Shown here: piece after piece, positions 55,941 to 63,671 of the stretch
Position numbering within the stretch: the first letter of the stretch is position 1
Layout of the letters: each line of letters begins with the position of its first letter
From: Clostridia bacterium
GTDB lineage: Bacteria; Bacillota; Clostridia; TANB77; CAG-508
Direction: 5' to 3'
Assembly: GCA_022790975.1 (NCBI GenBank)
Contig: JAAVYF010000043.1
Span: 1 to 64,000, forward strand
DNA: 64,000 bases
Position numbers and translations under genes: made by a program
Notes under the pieces: model-generated
What the model saw: only the letters and a program-made list of their open reading frames with translations
Database searches by the model: none
What the model was told of the DNA's origin: nothing

Positions 55941-56001
55941 AAAAAAGCACCAATTTAGTATGATGGCTGTTTGAAACACACATACAAATTAGGTGCTTTT
56001 T
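55941..56001 (+). terminator. spoVT terminator
   Basis: Stem aaaaaagcaccaattt / aaattaggtgctttt with a long loop and T run. Confidence 0.8.
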
Positions 56002-56096
56002 GTGGTTAATATTATATAAAATTTATGGGAAATATTGAAATTTATAATTTGATAATGATAGAATGATATAAAGTGTTAAAGAATGGAGAAAAAGAT

Positions 56097-56421
56097 ATGG
56101 AAGAATTTGATGAACCTAAGAAAATTAGTTTTATGAGTGTTATAAAAAAACAATAGGTGTAGTATTTATAATTTTTGAGATGGTAGTATTAGTATATTTT
56201 GTAAATGCAATAATAAATATAATTATATAAGATTTGCAGCTTTAAAAGAAATAGAATCAAATATGCCATTAGAAATAACACCTACGCCAGATATAGTTAT
56301 AAGAATTGTAATGACATATAAAGGTTTAGAAAAGCCAATTAAATTGGAAGAACAAAAATTAACAACACCTAATAGAATAGGATTTGTAGCAGTTGAGTGG
56401 GGTGGAACTGAAATAAAATAA
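56097..56421 (+). pseudogene. Decayed small membrane-anchored protein
   Basis: ATG 56097 follows ggagaaaaagat. The frame MEEFDEPKKISFMSVIKK stops at TAG; one base more in its A7 run would continue into TIGVVFIIFEMVVLVYFVNA, a membrane span, which ends at TAA 56228; a third frame holds RFAALKEIESNMPLEITPTP and a domain ending VAVEWGGTEIK at 56421. Both breaks are at A/T stretches, not at CGG, so this is ordinary decay and clearly unlike the recurring +1 sites. Family unknown. Confidence 0.6.
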
Positions 56422-56612
56422 TATAAAAATAGAAGCGGTTTAATTTTATTGTAAATAGCGAAATAACAGTGATAAAGAAAAAAGTTAAATGCAATTTTGA
56501 AAAGTAAATGTAAGTGATAAAGAAAAAAGAGTAAATTTTCGTTAAAGTTGAAATACATATTTTTTTATGTTATAATATATCTGTATGGATAAAGGTAAAG
56601 GAGTGAAAGCCT

Positions 56613-57365
56613 ATGAGTAAATTTGGAAAAGGAAAAAGATATGCAGATATTTTAACTATTCTTTTAGTAATAATAATAATAGCAATAATTGGATTGCTAG
56701 GATATTTTGGATATAAAGCTGTAAATAAAAAAACTATAGAAACAAATGCAAACAATGCTCTTGAAGAATTTAAGAAAAATACACCAGTAATAACACCAGA
56801 TAAAAAAGAGCCAGATAATGAGGTATCTAATACAGAGGCTCCTGTTGATATGAGTAATATAATTAGTAATACAACTCAACAGCCACAACAACCACAAGAG
56901 CCAAAACCGTCAGCACAAAAAAAGAAAACATATCTTGGAAATTATGAGATAAAAGGAACAATAAATATTCCAAAAACTAAAATAGAATATGTAATTCTTG
57001 AGAAGGTTACACCAGATTCTCTTAATAAATCTGTTGCAATTCTTGATATTGTTTCATCATCAGAAATGAGTGAAAAAGTTACAGATTTAAATGTTCCTGG
57101 AACAAATGCATTTATATTAGGTCATAACTATAGAAATGGAATGTTCTTTTCAGATAATGATAAATTATCTAAAGGTGATAAAATAAAAATAACAGACCAA
57201 ACAGGATTAACAGTAACTTATACAATTTATGAGATGTTTTATACTACATCAAGTGATACTAGCTTTTTGCAAAGAGATGTAGATATTAACACAAGAGAAA
57301 TAACACTTCAAACTTGTAATGATGATTCATCACAGAGATTAATTATTCAAGCAAGGGATAATTAA
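56613..57365 (+). CDS. Sortase (cell-wall transpeptidase) 2
   Basis: A 250-residue sortase with a membrane anchor (residues 12-36), a Pro/Gln-rich linker and the catalytic barrel. His171 in LGHNYRNG, Cys235 in TLQTCNDD and Arg242 in QRLIIQA are present. It is about as similar in layout to the sortase at 35691 as two classes would be, and has no LPXTG partner close by, so it may be a housekeeping or class D/E type. Ribosome site taaaggagtg. The upstream 56422-56612 gap is AT-rich; a terminator follows. Confidence 0.88.
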   Translation: MSKFGKGKRYADILTILLVIIIIAIIGLLGYFGYKAVNKKTIETNANNALEEFKKNTPVITPDKKEPDNEVSNTEAPVDMSNIISNTTQQPQQPQEPKPSAQKKKTYLGNYEIKGTINIPKTKIEYVILEKVTPDSLNKSVAILDIVSSSEMSEKVTDLNVPGTNAFILGHNYRNGMFFSDNDKLSKGDKIKITDQTGLTVTYTIYEMFYTTSSDTSFLQRDVDINTREITLQTCNDDSSQRLIIQARDN

Positions 57366-57420
57366 AAAATATTAATGTAAGTTCTTTAATAGAATTTTTA
57401 CATAACTATTGATATAAGTA

Positions 57421-57480
57421 AAAAAGAATAGCTTTATGGAAACTGCTGAAAAAGTAGTACCAAATTAGCTATTCTTTTTT
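57421..57480 (+). terminator. Terminator after sortase 2
   Basis: Stem aaaaagaatagct / agctattcttttt with a long loop. Confidence 0.75.
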
Positions 57481-57528
57481 GATATGTATTAATTTCGGTT
57501 ATTTTCAAACCAACTATTGACAAAGAAC

Positions 57529-57561
57529 AAAAAAATATCAAGTACATAAAATACTTGATAT
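57529..57561 (-). terminator. Terminator of the tRNA operon
   Basis: Stem aaatatcaagta / tacttgatattt; on the minus strand it is followed by a T run just after the tRNA-Tyr 3' end. Confidence 0.88.
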
Positions 57562-57562
57562 T

Positions 57563-57648
57563 TGGTGGGCAGGGCTGGATTCGAACCAGCGTACGCTCTC
57601 GCGGCCAGATTTACAGTCTGGTGCCATTAACCACTCGACCACCTACCC
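57563..57648 (-). tRNA. tRNA-Tyr (GUA)
   Basis: 86 nucleotides including an encoded CCA. Read on the minus strand it begins GGGTAGGTGG, has the anticodon loop CTGTAAA with GTA, a long variable arm (class II) and the T-loop GGTTCGAATCC. Cotranscribed with the next tRNA and terminated by the hairpin at 57529. Confidence 0.95.
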
Positions 57649-57656
57649 ATTAAAAA

Positions 57657-57733
57657 TGGTGCTCCCTCAAGGATTCGAACCTTGGACCCACCGGTTATGA
57701 GCCGGTTGCTCTGACCAACTGAGCTAAGGGAGC
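57657..57733 (-). tRNA. tRNA with CAU anticodon (Met or Ile2)
   Basis: 77 nucleotides with encoded CCA. It begins GCTCCCTTAGCTCAG, has the anticodon loop CTCATAA and the T-arm CAAGGTTCGAATCCTTG. The acceptor stem starts with a G-C pair, so it is not the initiator type; it is elongator Met unless C34 is changed to lysidine (Ile2). I cannot decide without the rest of the genome. Confidence 0.9.
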
Positions 57734-57769
57734 ATATTTAATTTTATGTCGTTCCTAACGACAAGAATT

Positions 57770-57798
57770 ATTATAAACTAAACTTTTTAATATGTCAA
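57770..57798 (-). promoter_or_regulatory. Consensus promoter of the tRNA operon
   Basis: On the minus strand TTGACA (57793-57798), 17 bases and TATAAT (57770-57775), 37 bases before the first tRNA. The remaining 57799-58025 gap is AT-rich and I see nothing else in it. Confidence 0.88.
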
Positions 57799-58025
57799 TA
57801 CTTTTTTTAAAAACCATATAGATTTTCGATATTTTAGGTTACTATTTAGCTTTATGAGTAAATTTTAAATTTAATTATTAATATTTAATTTTTAAGCTTT
57901 TTTGATTATATAAGATAGTATTTTTAGGTATATATCTGAATAGCAACGATTTTATAAAATTTGTATAAATAAAATTAAATTAAATGAAAAAAATATAAGT
58001 TAAAGTTAAAAAAGTTGCTTTTTTC

Positions 58026-58054
58026 TTGAATATTGTTTTGGATTAATATATAAT
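58026..58054 (+). promoter_or_regulatory. scpA promoter
   Basis: TTGAAT (58026-58031), 17 bases and TATAAT (58049-58054), 57 bases before the scpA start. Confidence 0.65.
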
Positions 58055-58111
58055 ATTAAATATTAAAATAAATTATAATACGAATTAAAATTTGATAGGA
58101 AAAGTAATAAA

Positions 58112-58891
58112 ATGAAAAATAATATATTATCATCAGAATCAAATAAATATGCAGTAAAATTAAGCAATTTTGAAGGTCCTCTTGATTTACTTGTATTTTT
58201 AATAGATAAAGATAAAGTTGATATTTATGATATTTCCATAGATAAAATAGCAGACCAATATATGGAATATTTAAATGAACAGGAACGTTTAAATCTTGAA
58301 ATTGCAAGCGAATTTTTAGTTATGGCTTCAACTCTTCTTTTAATAAAATCTAAAGGCTTACTTCCAAAACAAGTAGAAGATGAAGCTGAAATTACAGAAG
58401 AAGAACTAATTAGAAGAATTATTGAATATAAAAAATATAAAGAAATTTGTAAAACATTAAAATTAAAATTTGAAGAATATTCAAAAAGAATTTTTAAATT
58501 TCCAGAAACAATTGAACTTCCAAAGCAAAATTTAGAAATTACATATACAGAAAATGATATTGTAAGGGCTTATAAAAAATTACTTCAAAAAAATACTGAT
58601 AAAAAAAATGAATATGCTAGTAATATTAAAAAAATTGCTGTTTCAGATGAATATAGTGTTGCAGATAAAGTAAAGGAAATTTATAAAGAACTTATTATAA
58701 AGCCAAAATTTGTATTTGGAAATAGATTTTCACTTAAAGAAAAACCAAAAGCAGAAGTTGTTACAGCATTTACAGGAGTTTTAGAACTTAGCAGAAGAAG
58801 TAAAATTTTAACCAATCAAGAAGAACTTTTTGGAGATATAGTTATTTCTAAAAGAAAAAGAGGAGCAAATATTGATGAGGTTATTCTTTAA
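58112..58891 (+). CDS. scpA: Segregation and condensation protein ScpA
   Basis: ScpA is the kleisin of the bacterial SMC condensin. The 259-residue protein starts with the SMC-head-binding N-terminal domain KLSNFEGPLDLLVFLIDKDK, then LEIASEFLVMASTLLLIKSK. The C-terminal winged helix includes VVTAFTGVLELSRR. scpB normally follows directly; here a DUF2953 gene follows, so scpB must be elsewhere. Ribosome site is weak (aggaaaagtaata). Confidence 0.94.
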   Translation: MKNNILSSESNKYAVKLSNFEGPLDLLVFLIDKDKVDIYDISIDKIADQYMEYLNEQERLNLEIASEFLVMASTLLLIKSKGLLPKQVEDEAEITEEELIRRIIEYKKYKEICKTLKLKFEEYSKRIFKFPETIELPKQNLEITYTENDIVRAYKKLLQKNTDKKNEYASNIKKIAVSDEYSVADKVKEIYKELIIKPKFVFGNRFSLKEKPKAEVVTAFTGVLELSRRSKILTNQEELFGDIVISKRKRGANIDEVIL

Positions 58892-58947
58892 AAATAGTAT
58901 AAATTAGAATATAAAGGAAAAACTAACCATAAAACAAGGAGAATAGT

Positions 58948-59559
58948 ATGTGGTTAGTTTTTGTTTTTTTTATTTTTGTAATAATTGGATTGCTTTTATC
59001 AAATATTAATTTGGTTATAAGAAAAATAATTTTTGATGAAAAACATCATGAATTTAATATAGATATTAATTTTTTGTTTTTTAAGATTATTAGAATTTTT
59101 TCAATTCATTTTGATATGAATGGAGTTTATTTCTTAAACAAAAAAATTTCATATAAAAAAATTATCACATCAGAAAAATTTAAAACTTTGAAATTAGATG
59201 TTAAAAAAACAGAAGTAAATGAATTTATTCAAATATTAAAAGAACTTAAAATAAAAATAAATAAGGCAAAGTTTTCATTAAAAATAGGAGCAGAAGATAT
59301 ATTTTTAACAAGTTTATTAGTGGTAATTATTTCTAGTTTTATTTCAATTCTCTTTAGAATAAAATTTATTGAGTTTAATTTAAAAAATATTAATTATCAT
59401 ATACTACCTGAATTTAATAAGTTTAAAATTCAATTTGATGGAAATATAACTATAAGTTTAAGTGTTTTTCTTATTATAAAAATAATTTTAAAAAATTTAT
59501 ATGAAAAGAAAAAGCACAATTCCAAGATACTTCCAAAATCAATTAGAATAGAAAATTAA
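58948..59559 (+). CDS. DUF2953 membrane protein
   Basis: A 203-residue protein with an N-terminal membrane span (residues 2-22) and the domain of the DUF2953 family, which in Bacillota is often found between scpAB and ytfJ; that order is kept here. The function is not known. A second hydrophobic segment lies near residues 116-138. The start has caaggag eight bases upstream. Confidence 0.75.
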   Translation: MWLVFVFFIFVIIGLLLSNINLVIRKIIFDEKHHEFNIDINFLFFKIIRIFSIHFDMNGVYFLNKKISYKKIITSEKFKTLKLDVKKTEVNEFIQILKELKIKINKAKFSLKIGAEDIFLTSLLVVIISSFISILFRIKFIEFNLKNINYHILPEFNKFKIQFDGNITISLSVFLIIKIILKNLYEKKKHNSKILPKSIRIEN

Positions 59560-59604
59560 AAAAAGCACATACTAACAAAAAATATTTGAAAGGAGATTTC
59601 AAAA

Positions 59605-60107
59605 ATGAGTGAACATCCAATAGAAGGTCTTATGAGAACTGCTATGAATAGTATTCAAGATATGGTTGATGTAAATACTATAATTGGCGAGCCAATTGAA
59701 ACTGCTGGAGATATTATGATTATTCCAATTTCTAAAGTTTGTTTTGGTTTTGCTGCTGGTCGGAAGTGAGTTTAATACAGAAACTTTAGATGAATATAAG
59801 AAAAAGGAGAAGGAAGAAGAAATGCAATACCGTCTACCATTTGGAGGTGGAAGCGGGGCTCGGTGTTACAATTAATCCAGTTGCTTTTTTAGTTATTAAT
59901 AAAGAAAATATAAAACTAATGCCAATTAATCATAGTTCAACATTTGATAAACTTGCAGATTATATTCCAGATATTTTATCAAAATTTTCAAAAAAAGATA
60001 AAGATAAAAGTAATGAAGAAGAAAAAGAAGATAAAGTTACTAATATAGAAGTAACAGCAGAAGTTCAAAAAGAAGATTTTAGCAATGATTATTTAGAAGA
60101 TGAATAA
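59605..60107 (+). CDS. ytfJ: Spore germination protein YtfJ/GerW, two +1 CGG sites
   Basis: GerW (YtfJ) is a forespore protein needed for normal germination. ATG 59605 follows aaaggagat and gives MSEHPIEGLMRTAMNSIQDM. Two extra C bases, exactly 100 bases apart, break the frame: 59761 (GGT C GGA AGT) and 59861 (GCT C GGT GTT). Skipping both yields the family's Gly-rich core FGFAAGGSEF ... FGGGSGAGVTINPVAFLVI. The joined product is 166 residues, with a charged C-terminal tail. The family core alone shows that both Gly residues are expected. Confidence 0.94.
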
Positions 60108-60113
60108 TAAATT

Positions 60114-60162
60114 AAAAAAAATCCAATAATAGTTTGTTTAATTACTATTATTGGATTTTTTT
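60114..60162. terminator. Bidirectional terminator
   Basis: Stem aatccaataatagt / actattattggatt with A and T runs on both sides, between ytfJ and the convergent phosphodiesterase gene. Confidence 0.88.
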
Positions 60163-60217
60163 TAATGAAAATTATATTTTATTAATAGTTATAAAAATTA
60201 ATTAATTTATTTGTAAA

Positions 60218-61399
60218 TTATTTTGATAAATCTTTTACAATACAAGGTACAATCATTTCATTTTCTGTAAATCCACAATGTGTTGATAATTTATCGGATT
60301 TTGGTTTAGATAGATTAGTTTCTAGTTTTATAATAGAGCCAGAAATTGATACTGCAACAAAATCTCCTATAAAATCATCTATTTTTTTATGTGGAGTTCC
60401 AAAACCTAATAGATGTTTTTCTTCTAGAAATTCTTTTTTAGTAAATAATAGAAATTCATTCTTAAATTTATTGTTAAATTTATTTGCAAATTCTTCTTTA
60501 TAGCCATCTTTGATCCAAAAAGTAACAGCTCTAGATTCAAGAGAAGGAGGCATTATAAAAAGCTCATTTAAATCTCCTAAATCAATAGATGAATAGCATT
60601 TATCAATATCATTATGTCCGTGATCTGCAGATATAATTAATAAAGTATCACTATTTTCTAAATTCTTGCTCATAGCTTCAATTTCTTTTTGAGCTTCTAA
60701 TACAAAGTCTTTTACTTGAGTAGAACTACAACCAAATTTATGTAAAATTGTATCAGGATGGTCAGTATAAGCCAAAATGAAGTTTTTATCTTTATTTGAA
60801 CATAAAGCTTCAATTGTACTACATATATCGTAAATAGAGTTTGCTTTTATTGATTTTGGAGCTCTGCTATCACAATGCGAAGGCGATATATCATATACTT
60901 TAACATCTTCAGAAGACTCTTTAATTTGATCATAAACTGTTTTATAAGATACTAAATCAAAAACATCAATTCTAGAAGTTTTTGAATATGATTCACCAGT
61001 ATATGAATCTGTTCTAGGAAACATATCTAAATTTCTTCCGAGTTCTTTAAAATATTGGGACCAAGCAATCCATCCAGTTTCAATTGGAGGTTTTCCAGAA
61101 TAAAATGTATTTAGTACAGCAGTTGTTGTTGAAGGACATAAAGATGTTATATCATCAATTTTGTTTTTCCAAAAAAATCCATTTGTATCTATAGATTTTA
61201 ATAGGTTTCTTCCCATACCATCTAAAATTAAAAATGCAACATTTTTGTAATCTTTTTTGAGATATGAAGATAAACAATTTAATCCATTATAATTAGTTTT
61301 AACATTGTAGTATTTTAAAATTGAATTTATTAAATTTAATACACTGTGTTCATAGTCTGGAAAAATGATTTTATTATTCATGAAATTGTGATAATTCAA
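60218..61399 (-). CDS. Alkaline-phosphatase-superfamily phosphodiesterase
   Basis: A 393-residue soluble protein of the nucleotide pyrophosphatase/phosphodiesterase type: FLILDGMG (metal Asp), the nucleophile Thr in CPSTTTAVLN, TDHPDTILHKFG (metal Asp/His) and SADHGHND (metal Asp/His), then a C-terminal His. No signal peptide, so it acts in the cytoplasm. The substrate is not known. Start uncertain: TTG 61399 has no close ribosome site, ATG 61381 likewise, whereas aaggagat (61427-61434) stands five bases before an in-frame ATT at 61423, a possible rare start. The 357 bases upstream are AT-rich, with only a small inverted repeat near 61443-61476. Confidence 0.85.
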   Translation of the reverse strand: MNYHNFMNNKIIFPDYEHSVLNLINSILKYYNVKTNYNGLNCLSSYLKKDYKNVAFLILDGMGRNLLKSIDTNGFFWKNKIDDITSLCPSTTTAVLNTFYSGKPPIETGWIAWSQYFKELGRNLDMFPRTDSYTGESYSKTSRIDVFDLVSYKTVYDQIKESSEDVKVYDISPSHCDSRAPKSIKANSIYDICSTIEALCSNKDKNFILAYTDHPDTILHKFGCSSTQVKDFVLEAQKEIEAMSKNLENSDTLLIISADHGHNDIDKCYSSIDLGDLNELFIMPPSLESRAVTFWIKDGYKEEFANKFNNKFKNEFLLFTKKEFLEEKHLLGFGTPHKKIDDFIGDFVAVSISGSIIKLETNLSKPKSDKLSTHCGFTENEMIVPCIVKDLSK

Positions 61400-61758
61400 A
61401 TATTTAGCTTTGAATATTTGAATTATATCTCCTTTATTATATTTAGGTTTTTAATAAAGGTTTTACCTATAAACCTATGTTACTGTAAATGATATTTTAT
61501 ATGATTTTAAAATAGAATATTGCTAAACTTTCCAAAAGTATTAATTTTATTATTAAAAGTTATATCATAGATTTAAACTATTATCAATAATGAAGTTATG
61601 AATATTTTATATAAAATGCACATTGTAAACATAAAAACATAATTAAAAATAAAATAAATGGTTATTTAAATTTATGTTTTTGGTTACATAATTTTTAAAT
61701 AAAAGTTTATAAAATTAATATTATTTTTTATAGAAATACTAAAAATTTATATAAATTA

Positions 61759-61803
61759 AGCGGGCCAAGACAATCTAATAGATAGATTTATCTTGACCCA
61801 CTC
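61759..61803 (-). terminator. Terminator of the foreign-type gene at 61814
   Basis: Stem gggccaagacaatcta / tagatttatcttgaccc, directly after the stop of the minus-strand gene, followed on that strand by AT-rich sequence. Confidence 0.8.
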
Positions 61804-61813
61804 TTTAGAAAAA

Positions 61814-62209
61814 TTACTCGTTATCGATACGATATACGCTCTTTACCGTAACGACCACCTCATTTGGCATGCCGGCTACATAGCTAGCCATGTCACAGAA
61901 GTGAGCTTCGTGCTTGGAATTTTCCCACAGCTGCTGGACCAGTTCATCGCTTACAAGAGATGACGGAAGCGGTTCGTTCCACATGACTCTCATTACACGG
62001 GCCAGGCATTCGCCGTCGCTGGAAATTACATCTCCAGAAAAAGCGAGCTGAAGCTTGTTGTCGAAGGTTACCAGCCGAAAAGCCAGTTCTGCTTTATGCC
62101 AACCGCTCTTTAATGATATTGAGCAGTTATCTGCATTGTATGCTGTACAGGTTACCTTCTTTCCCCGAAAAGCCTTGATTTTTCGAGAAAATTTAAATTT
62201 CTCAAACAT
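61814..62209 (-). CDS. Foreign-looking single-gene cassette, unknown function
   Basis: A 131-residue protein that I do not recognise. It is mixed alpha/beta, with no signal peptide. GC content and codon choice (CTG, GTC, AAC, CTG-rich) are far from the surrounding genes, suggesting recent transfer. Arg15 (62165-62167) and Arg45 (62075-62077) are zero-frame CGG codons; a +1 shift at the first would wreck the product. It has a complete unit of its own: promoter, the ribosome site aaaggaga and terminator. Same architecture as the gene at 14467 and the tandem pair at 6364 and 7209. Confidence 0.75.
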   Translation of the reverse strand: MFEKFKFSRKIKAFRGKKVTCTAYNADNCSISLKSGWHKAELAFRLVTFDNKLQLAFSGDVISSDGECLARVMRVMWNEPLPSSLVSDELVQQLWENSKHEAHFCDMASYVAGMPNEVVVTVKSVYRIDNE

Positions 62210-62257
62210 AGTAATTCTCCTTTCATACTTGTGCTTATAACATCATTTTACATAAAC

Positions 62258-62286
62258 ATATTAACATAATGTAAAATTATTGTCAA
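62258..62286 (-). promoter_or_regulatory. Promoter of the cassette gene at 61814
   Basis: On the minus strand TTGACA (62281-62286), 17 bases and TAATAT (62258-62263). Confidence 0.8.
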
Positions 62287-62348
62287 GTAAAAAATAGTGC
62301 CAAGCTTTATATAAAATTAATTAATAATCAGTCAAAATTAAATGGCAA

Positions 62349-62376
62349 TGCCCCGCCAGGAAGCCTTGGCGGGGCA
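62349..62376 (-). terminator. GC-rich terminator of the cassette remnant
   Basis: Perfect stem tgccccgcca / tggcggggca with an eight-base loop, followed on the minus strand by attgccattt. The GC richness is foreign to the region. Confidence 0.8.
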
Positions 62377-62398
62377 GAAACAGAAAATAACTCCTATA

Positions 62399-62584
62399 TT
62401 ACTGTATTGGTTTGGGCGTTGCACCATTTTCCCATTCTTCGATGGAACAGCCGAAGCTACTGAAATCAATGGTTGTTCCATCTTTAAATGTGTGCTTGGA
62501 TGGATATAAATTCATCCATGAATTTCCTTTATAATATGTCAAATCAACTAGACATTTTATGTTAATTTGATGTTTTATAAACAA
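62399..62584 (-). pseudogene. Truncated cassette remnant
   Basis: The last 32 or so residues (HTFKDGTTIDFSSFGCSIEE, then WENGATPKPIQ) have a higher-GC, foreign composition and end before a GC-rich terminator, whereas the upstream part of the frame is ordinary AT-rich DNA without a good ribosome site in frame. I read it as the tail of a once complete cassette of the same type as the neighbour at 61814. Confidence 0.5.
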
Positions 62585-62733
62585 ACATTTACATTAATAT
62601 ATGTTTGTTTTTTTATTAAATGAATACGTATGATTTTAAAAATAAATGGATATATTACTTTTTTAGTATTATATTGTTGAAAAATAATATATAATGTGTT
62701 AAAATTTTTAAAACTTTTAATATGGAGGAGTAT

Positions 62734-63396
62734 ATGAATCAAGATTTAAAACAATATATAGAAAATAAGATATTTCCAATGTATGATAAATACTATTCAC
62801 ATGGAATGCTACATATTAATAATGTAATTAATAATTGCTTGATGTTAGCAGATTATTATGATTTAGATAAAAATAAGGCATATGTAATTGCAGCTTATCA
62901 TGATATTGGACTTAGTGTTGATAGAAATAATCATGAAAAAGAGTCAGGAAAAATTTTTGCAAATGATATTGAAATGAAAAAATATTTTTCTAATTCTGAG
63001 CTTGAAGAAATGAAAGAGGCGATTGAAGACCATAGAGGCTCAAGAAAAGAAGCACCAAGAAATATATATGGAAAAATTCTTTCAGATTCAGATAGAGATT
63101 TTGATATTGAAATATTAGCCAAAAGGCAATTAGCCACTTCAATAAAAAATTTTCCAGAGTTAGTTACTTTTGAGGAACAATTTGAAAGATGTTATTCATA
63201 TATGATTAAAAGAATAGAGGGTTTTGGACATTTTAATTTATGGACTAATAACCCAGACTTGATGCAAAAAAGAGATGAATTTGAAAAAAATTATTTGAAT
63301 AAAGAATATGTTAAAAAAATATATAGTAAGGAATGGCAAAGAATTTTGGCAGATGGTACAATGGAGAAAATAAAGAATTATTATTTAGATTATTAA
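62734..63396 (+). CDS. HD-domain phosphohydrolase
   Basis: A 220-residue metal-dependent phosphohydrolase. HD motif AYHDIGL near residue 48, preceded by the His in HGMLHINNV and followed by DHRGSR and a late Asp in LSDSDRD. I choose ATG 62734 because ggagg lies four to eight bases upstream; the ATG at 62722 is part of that ribosome site. The substrate (nucleotides or nucleotide signals) is unknown. The gene stands alone. Confidence 0.85.
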   Translation: MNQDLKQYIENKIFPMYDKYYSHGMLHINNVINNCLMLADYYDLDKNKAYVIAAYHDIGLSVDRNNHEKESGKIFANDIEMKKYFSNSELEEMKEAIEDHRGSRKEAPRNIYGKILSDSDRDFDIEILAKRQLATSIKNFPELVTFEEQFERCYSYMIKRIEGFGHFNLWTNNPDLMQKRDEFEKNYLNKEYVKKIYSKEWQRILADGTMEKIKNYYLDY

Positions 63397-63485
63397 AAAT
63401 AAATTTTCTTTAACAGCAGTTCTATAGAAGAACTGTGTTGATAATTAACTTACAAATAAAAAAGCTCACTTATGTAAAGATGAAT

Positions 63486-63530
63486 TGCACCCCAAAATTT
63501 GGACAAAAAAGTTTGAATTTTGGAGGTGCA
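63486..63530. mobile_element. Abutting inverted repeats, possible insertion-sequence remnant
   Basis: tgcaccccaaaatttggaca faces aaattttggaggtgca with only about 12 bases between. The ends resemble terminal repeats of IS3-group elements (TGxACCCCAAAxTTxGGACA type), but no transposase is present. It may be an excision scar or a miniature element. The rest of 63397-63671 is AT-rich. Confidence 0.4.
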
Positions 63531-63671
63531 TTTTAGATATGAGTTTTTTTATCTATATATTAAATATATTTTTTTAAATTTTGATAAAAATGTTCAAATT
63601 TGTGTATGTTATTTTTTATTAAAGTTATTTTTGTTTTTTAAATATTTTCTATAAAGAATTGATATATAAAA

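Noticed and set aside
56097..56421. Further member of the +1 CGGN set
   Set aside because: Its breaks are at an A7 run and an AT stretch, with no CGG; treated as a true pseudogene.
15275..60107. Ten split genes as ordinary pseudogenes or sequencing errors
   Set aside because: Breaks by decay or base-calling would fall at homopolymers and vary in type. All 20 are an added C before GGN in the coding frame, on both strands, in indispensable genes that are otherwise perfectly conserved.
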